Program-made: the position numbers and the translations under genes
Notes under the pieces: model-generated
Database searches by the model: none
What the model saw: only the letters and a program-made list of their open reading frames with translations
What the model was told of the DNA's origin: nothing
DNA from: Chitinophaga pinensis
GTDB taxonomy: Bacteria > Bacteroidota > Bacteroidia > Chitinophagales > UBA10324
Assembly (NCBI GenBank): GCA_945892775.1
Contig: CAMDDP010000009.1
Location: 1-64,000 of the forward strand
Length of the DNA stretch: 64,000 bases
Reading direction: 5' to 3'
Shown: positions 46,795 through 55,110 of the stretch, piece after piece
How positions within the stretch are numbered: the first letter of the stretch is position 1
How the letters are laid out: every line of letters begins with the position of its first letter

Positions 46795-48023
46795 AAAAAT
46801 CTGGGCAACATTGCTCCTTCTGCGGTAAGGGAAAAGAAGAAACACTAGTTCTTATATCAGGTATTGACGCTTTCATTTGCGATACCTGTGTTATACAAGC
46901 AAAGCAAATTATTGAAGAAGAAAATTTTTCAAAGAAGAAGAAATTTATTACCGCACCCCCTAAATTTTCTATCCCAAAAGAAATAAAAAACTTCTTGGAT
47001 GAATATGTAATTGGTCAAGATGAAGCTAAAAAAGTTTTGGCTGTTGCTGTTTATAATCACTATAAGCGATTAAACCAAACAACCAAGGATGAAGTTGAAA
47101 TTGAAAAATCAAACATCATTATGGTTGGTGAAACCGGAACTGGAAAAACACTACTTGCAAAGACCATTGCCCGTTTTTTAAATGTTCCATTTGCCATTGT
47201 AGACGCTACTGTATTTACTGAGGCCGGTTATGTTGGAGAAGATGTTGAAAGTATTTTAACAAGGCTTTTACAAGCTTGCGACTATGATATTGCCGCTGCT
47301 GAAAAAGGGATTATTTATATTGATGAAATTGATAAGATTGCTCGAAAAGGAGACAACCCCTCAATTACTCGTGATGTTAGTGGAGAGGGGGTTCAACAAG
47401 GCTTACTAAAATTACTAGAAGGTACAGAGGTGCTAGTTCCACCGCAAGGTGGCCGTAAGCATCCCGACCAAAAAATGGTAAACATTAATACTCAAAACAT
47501 ACTTTTCATATGTGGAGGAGCCTTTGAAGGATTAGACCGAGTGATTGCTCGCAGAATGCAAACTCAAGCAATCGGATTTAAAGTTTCTAAAAATCAAGAA
47601 AAAGTTGATAAAGAAAATTTATTGCAATATGTAAACCCACAGGACATTAAACATTTCGGCTTAATTCCTGAGTTAGTCGGACGCTTACCCATTGTCACCT
47701 TTCTGGATTCATTAGATAGAACTTCTTTAAAAAGAATTTTATTAGAACCAAAAAATGCTTTAGTAAAACAATACTATCGCTTATTTGAAATTGAAGGGGT
47801 AACTCTTTCTTTTGAAGATGGCGCTATTGAATATATAATTGATAAAGCAGTTGAATATAAATTAGGTGCAAGGGGATTGCGTTCCATATGCGAAGCAATA
47901 ATGACCGATATTATGTTTGAAATTCCATCTCATAAAAATATAAAAACCTTTGTTGTGACAAGGGAGATGGCTGAAGAAAAACTCAGTAAATCAAAATTCA
48001 AACATCAATTATTAGCTGCCTGA
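46791..48023 (+). CDS. clpX: ATP-dependent Clp protease ATPase subunit ClpX
   Basis: ClpX unfolds substrates and feeds them to ClpP. The 410-residue protein has the N-terminal zinc-binding C4 domain (CSFCGKGKEE and CDTC), Walker A GETGTGKTLLAKTIA, and Walker B IIYIDEIDKIA. VSGEGVQQGLLKLLEGT and the ClpP-contact IGF loop (QTQAIGFKVSKNQ) also mark it as ClpX. It overlaps clpP by 4 bp (ATGA), so both subunits are translationally coupled. No terminator stands out in the 20 bp before the convergent TPR gene. Confidence 0.98.
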   Translation: MKKSGQHCSFCGKGKEETLVLISGIDAFICDTCVIQAKQIIEEENFSKKKKFITAPPKFSIPKEIKNFLDEYVIGQDEAKKVLAVAVYNHYKRLNQTTKDEVEIEKSNIIMVGETGTGKTLLAKTIARFLNVPFAIVDATVFTEAGYVGEDVESILTRLLQACDYDIAAAEKGIIYIDEIDKIARKGDNPSITRDVSGEGVQQGLLKLLEGTEVLVPPQGGRKHPDQKMVNINTQNILFICGGAFEGLDRVIARRMQTQAIGFKVSKNQEKVDKENLLQYVNPQDIKHFGLIPELVGRLPIVTFLDSLDRTSLKRILLEPKNALVKQYYRLFEIEGVTLSFEDGAIEYIIDKAVEYKLGARGLRSICEAIMTDIMFEIPSHKNIKTFVVTREMAEEKLSKSKFKHQLLAA

Positions 48024-48043
48024 TTCTTTCTTTATAATAAAAT

Positions 48044-48871
48044 TTATTTACAATATTTAATCAAGTAGGCAATTGCTTCCTTATGACTGTATTTAGCGGC
48101 TTCACACCAATCTTTACATGCAAGTACGTGTTCTTGAATATTATTATAAACCACCCCCCTATTAAACCAAGCATCAGCATCATCAGGCTTTAATTGAATA
48201 GCTTTTGAAAAATCATCAATTGCCTCTTTAAACATTTCCATATCTGCAAGCAGTGAACCCCTATTGATGTAAGCCATTTCCCATTCAGGTTTTAATTCAA
48301 TAACCTTATTATAATCAGCAATTGATTCAATGGACCGTCCTAACCTCTTGTATGCATTTGCACGGTTATAAAATCCTTTTTCATTTTCTGGTTTTATTTT
48401 TACATATAAAGAAAAATCTTTTAAAGCCGAATCATATAGACCTAATTCATAATAAATATTCGCTCGTTTCATTATTGCTAATGTGTAATTAGGGTCTATT
48501 TGATTAACCTTATCTAAATCTTCAATAGCTCTTTTAAATTCATTAATATTTTTCCAGCACATAGCACGGTTATAATATCCATTTTCATCTTCAGGTTTAT
48601 AAGCCAAATAAATATTAAAATCATCAACAGCATTATCAAAATCCATTGTCAGATAAAAAGCACTTCCCCTTTTAAAATAAACAATAGCAAAATCAGGCCT
48701 TTGTTTTATCGCAATTGTAAAGTCTGCTATTGCTCCGGAATAATCTTTTATATCAAATTTCTTTTTTCCAGCTTCATAAAAATCTTCTGCTGATGGCTTT
48801 AAAGAAAATGCAGTGAGCAAAATGCTAATTAATCCCACGGCAATTAAGTTTAAAATTATCTTCAATTTCAC
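48044..48871 (-). CDS. Secreted or membrane-anchored tetratricopeptide repeat protein
   Basis: This 275-residue protein has an N-terminal hydrophobic segment (IILNLIAVGLISILLTAFSL) that may be a signal peptide or anchor, then about six TPR repeats of the same 34-residue phase (YSGAIADFTIAIKQRPDFAI, YDSALKDFSLYVKIKPENEK, FKEAIDDFSKAIQLKPDDAD). A short capping helix with cysteines follows (LACKDWCEAAKYSH). It probably scaffolds protein contacts in the periplasm. The start is GTG at 48871, since no in-frame ATG lies upstream. Confidence 0.82.
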   Translation of the reverse strand: MKLKIILNLIAVGLISILLTAFSLKPSAEDFYEAGKKKFDIKDYSGAIADFTIAIKQRPDFAIVYFKRGSAFYLTMDFDNAVDDFNIYLAYKPEDENGYYNRAMCWKNINEFKRAIEDLDKVNQIDPNYTLAIMKRANIYYELGLYDSALKDFSLYVKIKPENEKGFYNRANAYKRLGRSIESIADYNKVIELKPEWEMAYINRGSLLADMEMFKEAIDDFSKAIQLKPDDADAWFNRGVVYNNIQEHVLACKDWCEAAKYSHKEAIAYLIKYCK

Positions 48872-48921
48872 CTATGTTTCATTCTCCTTACGATTTCATT
48901 TTACTTTTGTTGCAGTTAGCT

Positions 48922-48950
48922 CAAATAGAAACGGACTAATCGATAATCAA
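48922..48950 (-). promoter_or_regulatory. Candidate promoter of the TPR gene
   Basis: Minus strand: TTG (48950-48948), 18 bp, then TCTATTTG (48929-48922), one mismatch from TAnnTTTG. The GTG start lies about 50 bp on. Confidence 0.45.
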
Positions 48951-48960
48951 TTAAATAGCA

Positions 48961-48983
48961 AAGCCGGAAAAATGTTCCGGCTT
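48961..48983 (-). terminator. Hairpin terminator after the lysyl-oxidase-like gene
   Basis: A perfect 9-bp stem (AAGCCGGAA, 48961-48969; TTCCGGCTT, 48975-48983) with a 5-nt loop lies just downstream of the gene ending at 49009 on the minus strand. The T-tract that follows is weak (TGCTATTT). Confidence 0.6.
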
Positions 48984-49008
48984 CACAATTATTTTTATTA
49001 TTAGTTGG

Positions 49009-51759
49009 TTACTCTATAATAAAGTTCTTGCTGAAAGACCTATTAAGAGAAGATAATTTAATCAAATACATTCCTGAGCTAATTTTATTTGATAATTGAA
49101 TGTTTAAAGCAGTAGTGAATTGACCAGCTTCTATGTTATCAGTATAAATCATTTGACCAATTGTATTGAATATTTCAATATTAAAATTGTCGTCGGCCCA
49201 TCCAATATTACTAAAAACAACATTGAATTTACCTTCATTCGGATTCGGTTGAATTAAAAATTCAAATAAAGACTCCGTTTCAGCTACATCTTCAACTCGA
49301 CATCCAGTAACAACTTTAGCTCCTGATATTTTTTGACATCCATTTGTATTCGTTACATTAACACGATAACTACCTGCTGTTGTAGCTGCATAAGATTGAT
49401 TGGTCGCACCAGCTATAACCAATCCATTTATTTTCCATTGGTATAAATATCCAGCCCCCGTATTTGCTTGTAATACAACGCTGCCAGCTGCACAAATATT
49501 TAATGACCCTAAGGCAATTATAGAAGCTGTAGGAAGAGTATTAAATAGAACTGTTGTTGAAGCCGATTGCTGGCTACATCCTGCCGAATTTGTAACAACT
49601 ACCCTGTAAAGACCTGAAACTACTGGGTTATATGAAATATTAGAAGCGCCAGAAATTAACACGCCACTTTTTTTCCATTGATAAGCGAATCCAACTCCGC
49701 TATTTGCATTTAAAGTTAATAATGATCCCTTACATAAAGTTGTTGCACCACTTGGTGTTATTGTTGAAGATGGTATTGTTGAGTTAACTACATTAACTAT
49801 TGTGCTACTTCCAGTGCAAATATTCGCATCGGAAACGACTACTGAATAGTTGCCCGAAACTGAAAGTGAAACACTCTGTGTAGTTGCTCCATTACTCCAT
49901 AGATAAGAATTATATCCTGAAGTTGCTGTAAGCGTCGCAGGGGTAGTATTGCAAATTGAAGCAACACCTGAAACTGATGGTGTAGGAATTGAATTGACGG
50001 TTACTGTTGCAGCGCTTCTATTACTGCTGCAAGAAGTTGAAAGAGTTTGAACCTCCCAATTATAATAATAATAATAATAAGCACTTCCAGCAGAGGATCC
50101 AGTAATACTTAACAATCCAGAAAGAGTATAAGGGTAAACAACTCCGGCACTATTTCGAAATAGATTTGGAATTCCATTACCATACCCAAGACGGTAATTA
50201 CCTGGCGACAGATTAAAATTTAATATAACTGTACTTTCTCCATTTGGAACATTAGCAATTACACTCTGTAAAGCCGTTCCATTTTGATCGCGCAAAACAA
50301 TTTTTCTATTTCCAGCACCAGTGGCATAAACCTTTACCGATTTTAAAACACAAGAAGAATAAACTGTAAAAATTTGATAGCGAGTTGAATCAGTGTGATT
50401 GACTCCGGCACCTATTGTATTAGAAAAAGGTTGATCAAAACTAGTAACACCTGCTGTGGTAATATCATTCTGAGCGTAGTAAGTTGCAGCTGTTTGAACA
50501 TTATTTAAGTTCAAATTATTTCCAGATGCAATTACACTTCCACCACTTAAAACATTATACCAAGAAATAGTTCCGTTACCCGTTGCAGATAAAACTGCAT
50601 TCCCAGGCCCACATAAATTAGAGTTTGTTACGACCGGCGTTGAAGGATTTGTAAAACTTACATTGACTGCATTTGAGGTCACAATTCCACAAGGATAATT
50701 AATAGTGCAGGTATAATTACCCGATTGAGTAACCGTAATACTTCTAGTAGTTGCTCCGGTACTCCAAGTATATGAAAACGCGGCTTGATCAGCAGTTAAT
50801 GTTACAATGTCCCCATTACAATAAGTTGTTGCATTTGTGTTTGATGCTTTAGTAATTGTACACACAGGATTTCCAGCAGGACTCTGTTGCGATAATGTCC
50901 ATGGCATTGCCAATACATTATTTGTTTCATCCTCCTCAAGAAAGTAATCATAAGGATCAATCTGGGCAACAATATAATACTGTCCGTTACAGGTTCCAGG
51001 GGGGATGGTGATATACATACCATCTAAGTATTGATAATATACATCAGCCCATCCAACTGAAATACCCTGTTGATTGGGAGTACAATTATAGGCGCCACCA
51101 CCTAAACCGAAATTCTCAAAATCTGCATTATGAAGAATAGGACCATTTCCATTTCGGCAATCGCCATATGTATCGCAATCACCATAATCCAACAAACAAA
51201 AGCCAAGTTTTGCCCCTGTGCCCACTATAGGCCAAAGCAAAGGATTTGTAACACCGGGTATTTGTAATCGCAAAGTATAAATGCCCCAATCATCATAATG
51301 CATGTGACCATGAGTTGGGTGGTAAGTCATAGTTCCAGCATTATGCTGCCAACTTGACATCGTTGAACCATTCTTATGATAAATTTTCTGATTGACTATT
51401 GTCTTAGGTGCAGATCCATCATTACAAATAGAGGGTGCACTTCCCTGGTAGATAGAATCAGGACAAACAAAAGTTGTAGTAGTTAATGTACTTAAAGGGC
51501 CATGTCCAATATTGGGAGTTTCAACTGAAATTCTTAACTGACCGGGATTGGACGAACTTGATTGCGAATATTCAATTACACCATTATTACCAGTTACAGA
51601 TAGAGTATGCTGACCAACAGTTATGTCAGGCAATAAATCGCAATTCGTTGTTCCATCTTGGCATTGACACCCTGCCGCGTTTGTAGTTGTACAAGGCTGA
51701 GCACTTGAAATCTGTTTCAGTAATAGGATACTGAACAGTAGAAAGATTCTTTTAAGCAT
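49009..51759 (-). CDS. Secreted lysyl-oxidase-like protein with Ig-like repeats and T9SS sorting domain
   Basis: This 916-residue protein has a signal peptide (about 1-20) and a domain (about 40-290) that follows animal lysyl oxidase step by step. ISVETPNIGHGPL is the opening, and THGHMHYDDWGIYTL holds the copper triad His150, His152 and His154. GAKLGFCLLDYGDCDTYGDC carries Lys184, GISVGWADVYYQYLDGMYI carries Tyr241, and YDYFLEEDETNNVLAM matches the closing strand. Lys184 and Tyr241 align with the residues that form the lysyl tyrosylquinone cofactor. Several Ig-like or PKD-like repeats follow (about 300-830; repeated GNYTCTI, GNYSVVVSD, GLYRVVVTNSAGC). The T9SS sorting domain is at 840-916 (FLIQPNPNEGKFNVVF, SSGMYLIKLSS). 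It should be an extracellular copper amine oxidase that oxidises lysine side chains. Linkage of cell-surface proteins would be inference. Confidence 0.85.
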   Translation of the reverse strand: MLKRIFLLFSILLLKQISSAQPCTTTNAAGCQCQDGTTNCDLLPDITVGQHTLSVTGNNGVIEYSQSSSSNPGQLRISVETPNIGHGPLSTLTTTTFVCPDSIYQGSAPSICNDGSAPKTIVNQKIYHKNGSTMSSWQHNAGTMTYHPTHGHMHYDDWGIYTLRLQIPGVTNPLLWPIVGTGAKLGFCLLDYGDCDTYGDCRNGNGPILHNADFENFGLGGGAYNCTPNQQGISVGWADVYYQYLDGMYITIPPGTCNGQYYIVAQIDPYDYFLEEDETNNVLAMPWTLSQQSPAGNPVCTITKASNTNATTYCNGDIVTLTADQAAFSYTWSTGATTRSITVTQSGNYTCTINYPCGIVTSNAVNVSFTNPSTPVVTNSNLCGPGNAVLSATGNGTISWYNVLSGGSVIASGNNLNLNNVQTAATYYAQNDITTAGVTSFDQPFSNTIGAGVNHTDSTRYQIFTVYSSCVLKSVKVYATGAGNRKIVLRDQNGTALQSVIANVPNGESTVILNFNLSPGNYRLGYGNGIPNLFRNSAGVVYPYTLSGLLSITGSSAGSAYYYYYYNWEVQTLSTSCSSNRSAATVTVNSIPTPSVSGVASICNTTPATLTATSGYNSYLWSNGATTQSVSLSVSGNYSVVVSDANICTGSSTIVNVVNSTIPSSTITPSGATTLCKGSLLTLNANSGVGFAYQWKKSGVLISGASNISYNPVVSGLYRVVVTNSAGCSQQSASTTVLFNTLPTASIIALGSLNICAAGSVVLQANTGAGYLYQWKINGLVIAGATNQSYAATTAGSYRVNVTNTNGCQKISGAKVVTGCRVEDVAETESLFEFLIQPNPNEGKFNVVFSNIGWADDNFNIEIFNTIGQMIYTDNIEAGQFTTALNIQLSNKISSGMYLIKLSSLNRSFSKNFIIE

Positions 51760-51785
51760 ATAGATTGAATCATTTATTATTAATG

Positions 51786-51816
51786 CAATAATAAATGCTG
51801 AGTTCTAAATATCAAA
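51786..51816 (-). promoter_or_regulatory. Promoter of the lysyl-oxidase-like gene
   Basis: Minus strand: TTTG (51816-51813), exactly 19 bp, then TATTATTG (51793-51786). The -33 site and spacing match the Bacteroidota consensus, with one mismatch in the -7 box. The ATG at 51759 lies 26 bp on. Confidence 0.65.
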
Positions 51817-51871
51817 ATGAAACTAAGCCCTATAGTAACAAATACCGTTTATAAATTTTTGAAATTAAAAA

Positions 51872-51896
51872 GCCATTCTAATAAAATTAGAATGGC
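51872..51896 (-). terminator. Intrinsic terminator after the 68-residue gene
   Basis: A perfect 11-bp stem (51872-51882 with 51886-51896) with a 3-nt loop. On the minus strand it is followed by TTTTT, just beyond the stop of the gene at 51921. Confidence 0.85.
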
Positions 51897-51920
51897 CAAT
51901 AAAAACTATTTTTTCAGCTT

Positions 51921-52127
51921 CTACCAAGCTCCGCCATAACCTGGAATAGGGTCAATATCAAAGTCCTCATCTTTTTTTGTACCATCATCATTTGCCTGCG
52001 GAATATTTTTGCTTCGCATTTTTAATAATGCATCAAGTGTTAATAGATTTTGTTTTGCTTCTTGTAAATCATGCTGAGTATTTTCGTTTTCACCATTACT
52101 TAGCTCCTTTTTTTTGTTTTGGGTCAT
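51921..52127 (-). CDS. Small hydrophilic protein, function unknown
   Basis: This 68-residue soluble protein has a polar start (MTQNKKKELSNGENENTQHD), a helical middle (LQEAKQNLLTLDALLKMRSK) and an acidic end with DFDIDPIPGYGGAW. I recognise no family. The evidence that it is real is a strong terminator placed 25 bp after its stop and normal codon use. It has no signal peptide. Confidence 0.55.
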   Translation of the reverse strand: MTQNKKKELSNGENENTQHDLQEAKQNLLTLDALLKMRSKNIPQANDDGTKKDEDFDIDPIPGYGGAW

Positions 52128-52251
52128 GATTATAATTTTAACTCCACAAATCTACCCGTTATAATTACAACATGAATTTTTATTGAAATAAGTTTTTAAA
52201 CAAGCGCATGTGCTCCAAATATTTTTTTAGTCACTATGAATTAAATTCTAT

Positions 52252-52740
52252 TCAAAACCTAGAAGCCATCCATGAATCTTTAACTGTCTGTTGCCATTTA
52301 CTTTTCATCTCATCAAGCGTGGTTACTGTGTTGTTGAAATAAATTGTTTCGGGTTCAATTATTCCGGCCGAAATATTTTCTTCCAGCTGATTCAATGAAA
52401 TTTCTTTCATCACTCCTTCTGATTCAAACATCATTTTTGTTCTATCGAGCAATGTAATTGTAAAATGATTTTCAATTTCACGAATAAATTTTACAGATGA
52501 ATCTATACTACAGCCACCAACTAAATTTAATGACTCATCTGCAACTAATACTATAAAACGGTTCATTAAAATCACTCCAGTTGCTTTTACTTCCATTTTA
52601 TGGGAGGTCCATTCTTTTGAAAATGCTTCTAAGGCACTACCTATTTCATTTAACTCGGCAGCAGTGAAATCACGATTGCTTTGATATATCCAAACTTTAG
52701 ATGTTGGATGAAAACCTTCGGAGAAATTCCAGTTGATCAT
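52252..52740 (-). CDS. Conserved Bacteroidota protein often labelled ABC transporter ATPase
   Basis: This 162-residue protein matches a family I know from many Bacteroidota genomes, with the fixed blocks SKVWIYQSNRDFTAAELNEI, FIVLVADESLNLVGGCSIDS and KWQQTVKDSW. Public annotations often call it ABC transporter ATPase, but there is no Walker A, signature or Walker B motif and the length is far too short. The function is unknown. It lies 93 bp downstream of the membrane iron-sulfur protein, an association I also recall elsewhere. Confidence 0.75.
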   Translation of the reverse strand: MINWNFSEGFHPTSKVWIYQSNRDFTAAELNEIGSALEAFSKEWTSHKMEVKATGVILMNRFIVLVADESLNLVGGCSIDSSVKFIREIENHFTITLLDRTKMMFESEGVMKEISLNQLEENISAGIIEPETIYFNNTVTTLDEMKSKWQQTVKDSWMASRF

Positions 52741-52833
52741 TTTAATTGTTTCTGAAAATTTAATTTTTTTTTAATATTAGCATTCTAAAATTTTATTAAA
52801 ATTCATTAAAAAATTCAATGAGTAAAATTCAAC

Positions 52834-54918
52834 TCAAAGTTGGTTCGCCTCCGCAATCAACTCAGCAATATCTTTTACTTTAATTTTCTCTTCTTGATTC
52901 TTCTGCTTCAAACCATCGTCTAGCATGGTCATACAGAAAGGACAACCGACTGCAACAATACTAGCTCCTGTTTCCATTATCTGTTCTGCGCGTTCAGTGC
53001 TGATTCTTTTTGTTCCCTTTTCTTCTTCTTTGAAAACCTGTGCGCCTCCACCACCGCAACACAATCCATTGGTCTTGCATTTTTTCATTTCACGCAATTC
53101 TACTTTCAACGATTCAATCACCGCACGCGGTGCTTCATACACATCATTCGCACGACCGAGGTAGCACGAGTCGTGGTAAGTAATTGCTTGTCCGCTCAAT
53201 GAATTATTTTCTTTCATCACTAATCTTCCATCTTCCAACAATTTCTGAAGGAAAGTTGAATGATGCACCACTTCATAATTTCCACCAAGCGCAGGATATT
53301 CATTTTTAATATTATTAAAACAATGAGGGCATGCAGTGACGATACTTTTTATAGAATAGTTATTTAGAGTAGTGATATTTTGCATTGCCTGCATTTGTGC
53401 TAAAAACTCGTTGCCCGCGCGCTTAGCTGGGTCTCCGGTGCAACTTTCTTCCAAACCAAGTACAGCAAATTTCACATTCGCCTCGTTTAGAATTTTTGCA
53501 AATGAACGCACAACACTTTTATATCGATCGTCAAAACTTCCTGCACAACCAATCCAAAATAAAACTTCAGGTTGTTCACCGCGCACTATTAAATCAGCCA
53601 TAACTGGAATATCTAATCCCTCTGCCCAATTGAAACGATCAGCAGGAGAAAACTGCCAAGGCGCACTATTGTTTTCGATATTTCCCATCATACTTGTCAA
53701 TTCAGCTGGCACCTTTGATTCTTCCATAACTAAATTTCGTCGCAAATCAACAATGATGCTTAGGGGATCAATCATTATGGGACATTCCTCCACACATGCA
53801 TTGCAACTAGTACAAGCCCACAACTCTTCTTCAGTTATATAATTTCCTAATAAAGATTTTTGGTCAGTAAAATCAATGCCGTGTTTATCAATATTGCGAC
53901 CAACTTCTTCCAATCTATCGCGCGTGTCCATCATAATCTTTCGCGGCGATAAAAGTTTTCCGGTGATGTTAGCAGGGCATGCAGAAGTACAACGCCCGCA
54001 TTCAGTACATGAATAAGCATCCATCAATTGCTTCCAATTCAAGTCCATTACATCCTTTGCACCAAACTTTCCAGGGTTCGGATCAGGGGTAACTACAGCA
54101 TTGGGGTCCAACATCAATTTTACTTCATTGGTAATTGAAGCAAGTGAAGACAACTCACCTTTAGCAGTAATCTTTGCATACCACACATTCGGAAATGCAA
54201 GAAGAATATGAAAATGTTTTGACCAGATGATATAATTAAGAAAAAACAAAATACCAATAATATGCCCCCACCAACAGGTTCGTTCAAATATGATTAAGGC
54301 GTTATCAGAAAACCCATTAAATAACGGAACGACATACTGACTGATAGGATAAAGTCCAGCTTTTATATAATGTTCGCATCCACGCAATTGCAAAACACTA
54401 TCTGTTGCATTCATAAGCAGAAACAAACTCATCAGAATAATTTCAGCAAAAAGAATAATGGCTGCATCTGTTCGAGGCCACTTGGTCATTTCTTTATTCC
54501 AAAAGCGTGGGATCCGGACAATGTATCTTCTGCATAAAAAAACAACACAACCAACTAAAACTAAAATAGCAAGTATTTCAAATCCGGCAATAATGAAATT
54601 ATAAAAACCAGAGGGAACTAATGTTGAGAGTATACGATGGGTTCCCAATAACCCATCGCCAACAATTTCCAACAACTCAATGTTGATGATCACGAATCCC
54701 GCATAAACAACGAAGTGCAACAATGCTGGAAAAAGACGCTTAAACATTTTCTTTTGCCCCAATGCAACTAATAACATTTGCTTCCAACGATCTCCTTTTC
54801 GATCATTGATTTTTATATCTCTACCCAAACCAATGTTCCTGAACACCTTACGAACATTGGTAGTAAACAATGAAATAGCAATGATAAATAGCAGGGAGAA
54901 AATCAGTTGTTCAACCAT
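52834..54918 (-). CDS. Membrane iron-sulfur oxidoreductase with ferredoxin and CCG domains
   Basis: This 694-residue protein has five or six membrane segments in its first 250 residues (LIFSLLFIIAISLF, LLHFVVYAGFVIINIELLEI, FEILAILVLVGCVVFLC), resembling the NarI/HdrE-type heme subunit. A two-cluster ferredoxin follows (CTECGRCTSACP and CTSCNACVEECP, about 305-375). Two CCG cysteine-rich domains end it (LEESCTGDPAKRAGNEF; NGLCCGGGGAQVF). This is the heterodisulfide-reductase/GlpC/LutA layout and suggests electron transfer from a cytoplasmic donor to membrane quinone or the reverse. In relatives I recall the membrane-ferredoxin and CCG halves as separate neighbouring genes; here they are one frame. 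The substrate is unknown. Confidence 0.82.
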   Translation of the reverse strand: MVEQLIFSLLFIIAISLFTTNVRKVFRNIGLGRDIKINDRKGDRWKQMLLVALGQKKMFKRLFPALLHFVVYAGFVIINIELLEIVGDGLLGTHRILSTLVPSGFYNFIIAGFEILAILVLVGCVVFLCRRYIVRIPRFWNKEMTKWPRTDAAIILFAEIILMSLFLLMNATDSVLQLRGCEHYIKAGLYPISQYVVPLFNGFSDNALIIFERTCWWGHIIGILFFLNYIIWSKHFHILLAFPNVWYAKITAKGELSSLASITNEVKLMLDPNAVVTPDPNPGKFGAKDVMDLNWKQLMDAYSCTECGRCTSACPANITGKLLSPRKIMMDTRDRLEEVGRNIDKHGIDFTDQKSLLGNYITEEELWACTSCNACVEECPIMIDPLSIIVDLRRNLVMEESKVPAELTSMMGNIENNSAPWQFSPADRFNWAEGLDIPVMADLIVRGEQPEVLFWIGCAGSFDDRYKSVVRSFAKILNEANVKFAVLGLEESCTGDPAKRAGNEFLAQMQAMQNITTLNNYSIKSIVTACPHCFNNIKNEYPALGGNYEVVHHSTFLQKLLEDGRLVMKENNSLSGQAITYHDSCYLGRANDVYEAPRAVIESLKVELREMKKCKTNGLCCGGGGAQVFKEEEKGTKRISTERAEQIMETGASIVAVGCPFCMTMLDDGLKQKNQEEKIKVKDIAELIAEANQL

Positions 54919-54935
54919 TCAAAATAATTTCAGTG

Positions 54936-54943
54936 CAAATTTA
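54936..54943 (-). promoter_or_regulatory. -7 box of the membrane iron-sulfur gene
   Basis: TAAATTTG (54943-54936 on the minus strand) is a perfect TAnnTTTG box 17 bp before the ATG at 54918. No TTG is found at the proper distance. Confidence 0.45.
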
Positions 54944-55050
54944 AAAGGAGAAATGCAATGTGAGATGAAATTATTAAAAAAAAAAATCCCCTTCCTTTTA
55001 AAGCAGACTGTAAAAAATCTGTCAATCATAGAAAATTCTGTTTGCAACTA

Positions 55051-55083
55051 TTGTGTTAAAATGAAAATGGAAGCATAACTTTA
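55051..55083 (+). promoter_or_regulatory. Candidate promoter of the subtilisin gene
   Basis: TTG (55051-55053), 22 bp, then TAACTTTA (55076-55083), one mismatch from TAnnTTTG, 27 bp before the ATG at 55111. Confidence 0.45.
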
Positions 55084-55110
55084 ATCAAGGAAATTTTTAA
55101 GAAAAACCTA

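Noticed and set aside
54806-55078. Plus-strand open frame of 90 codons between the iron-sulfur gene and the subtilisin gene
   Set aside because: Its first third is antisense to the iron-sulfur gene, the rest shows no family pattern, and it crosses the promoters of both neighbouring genes.
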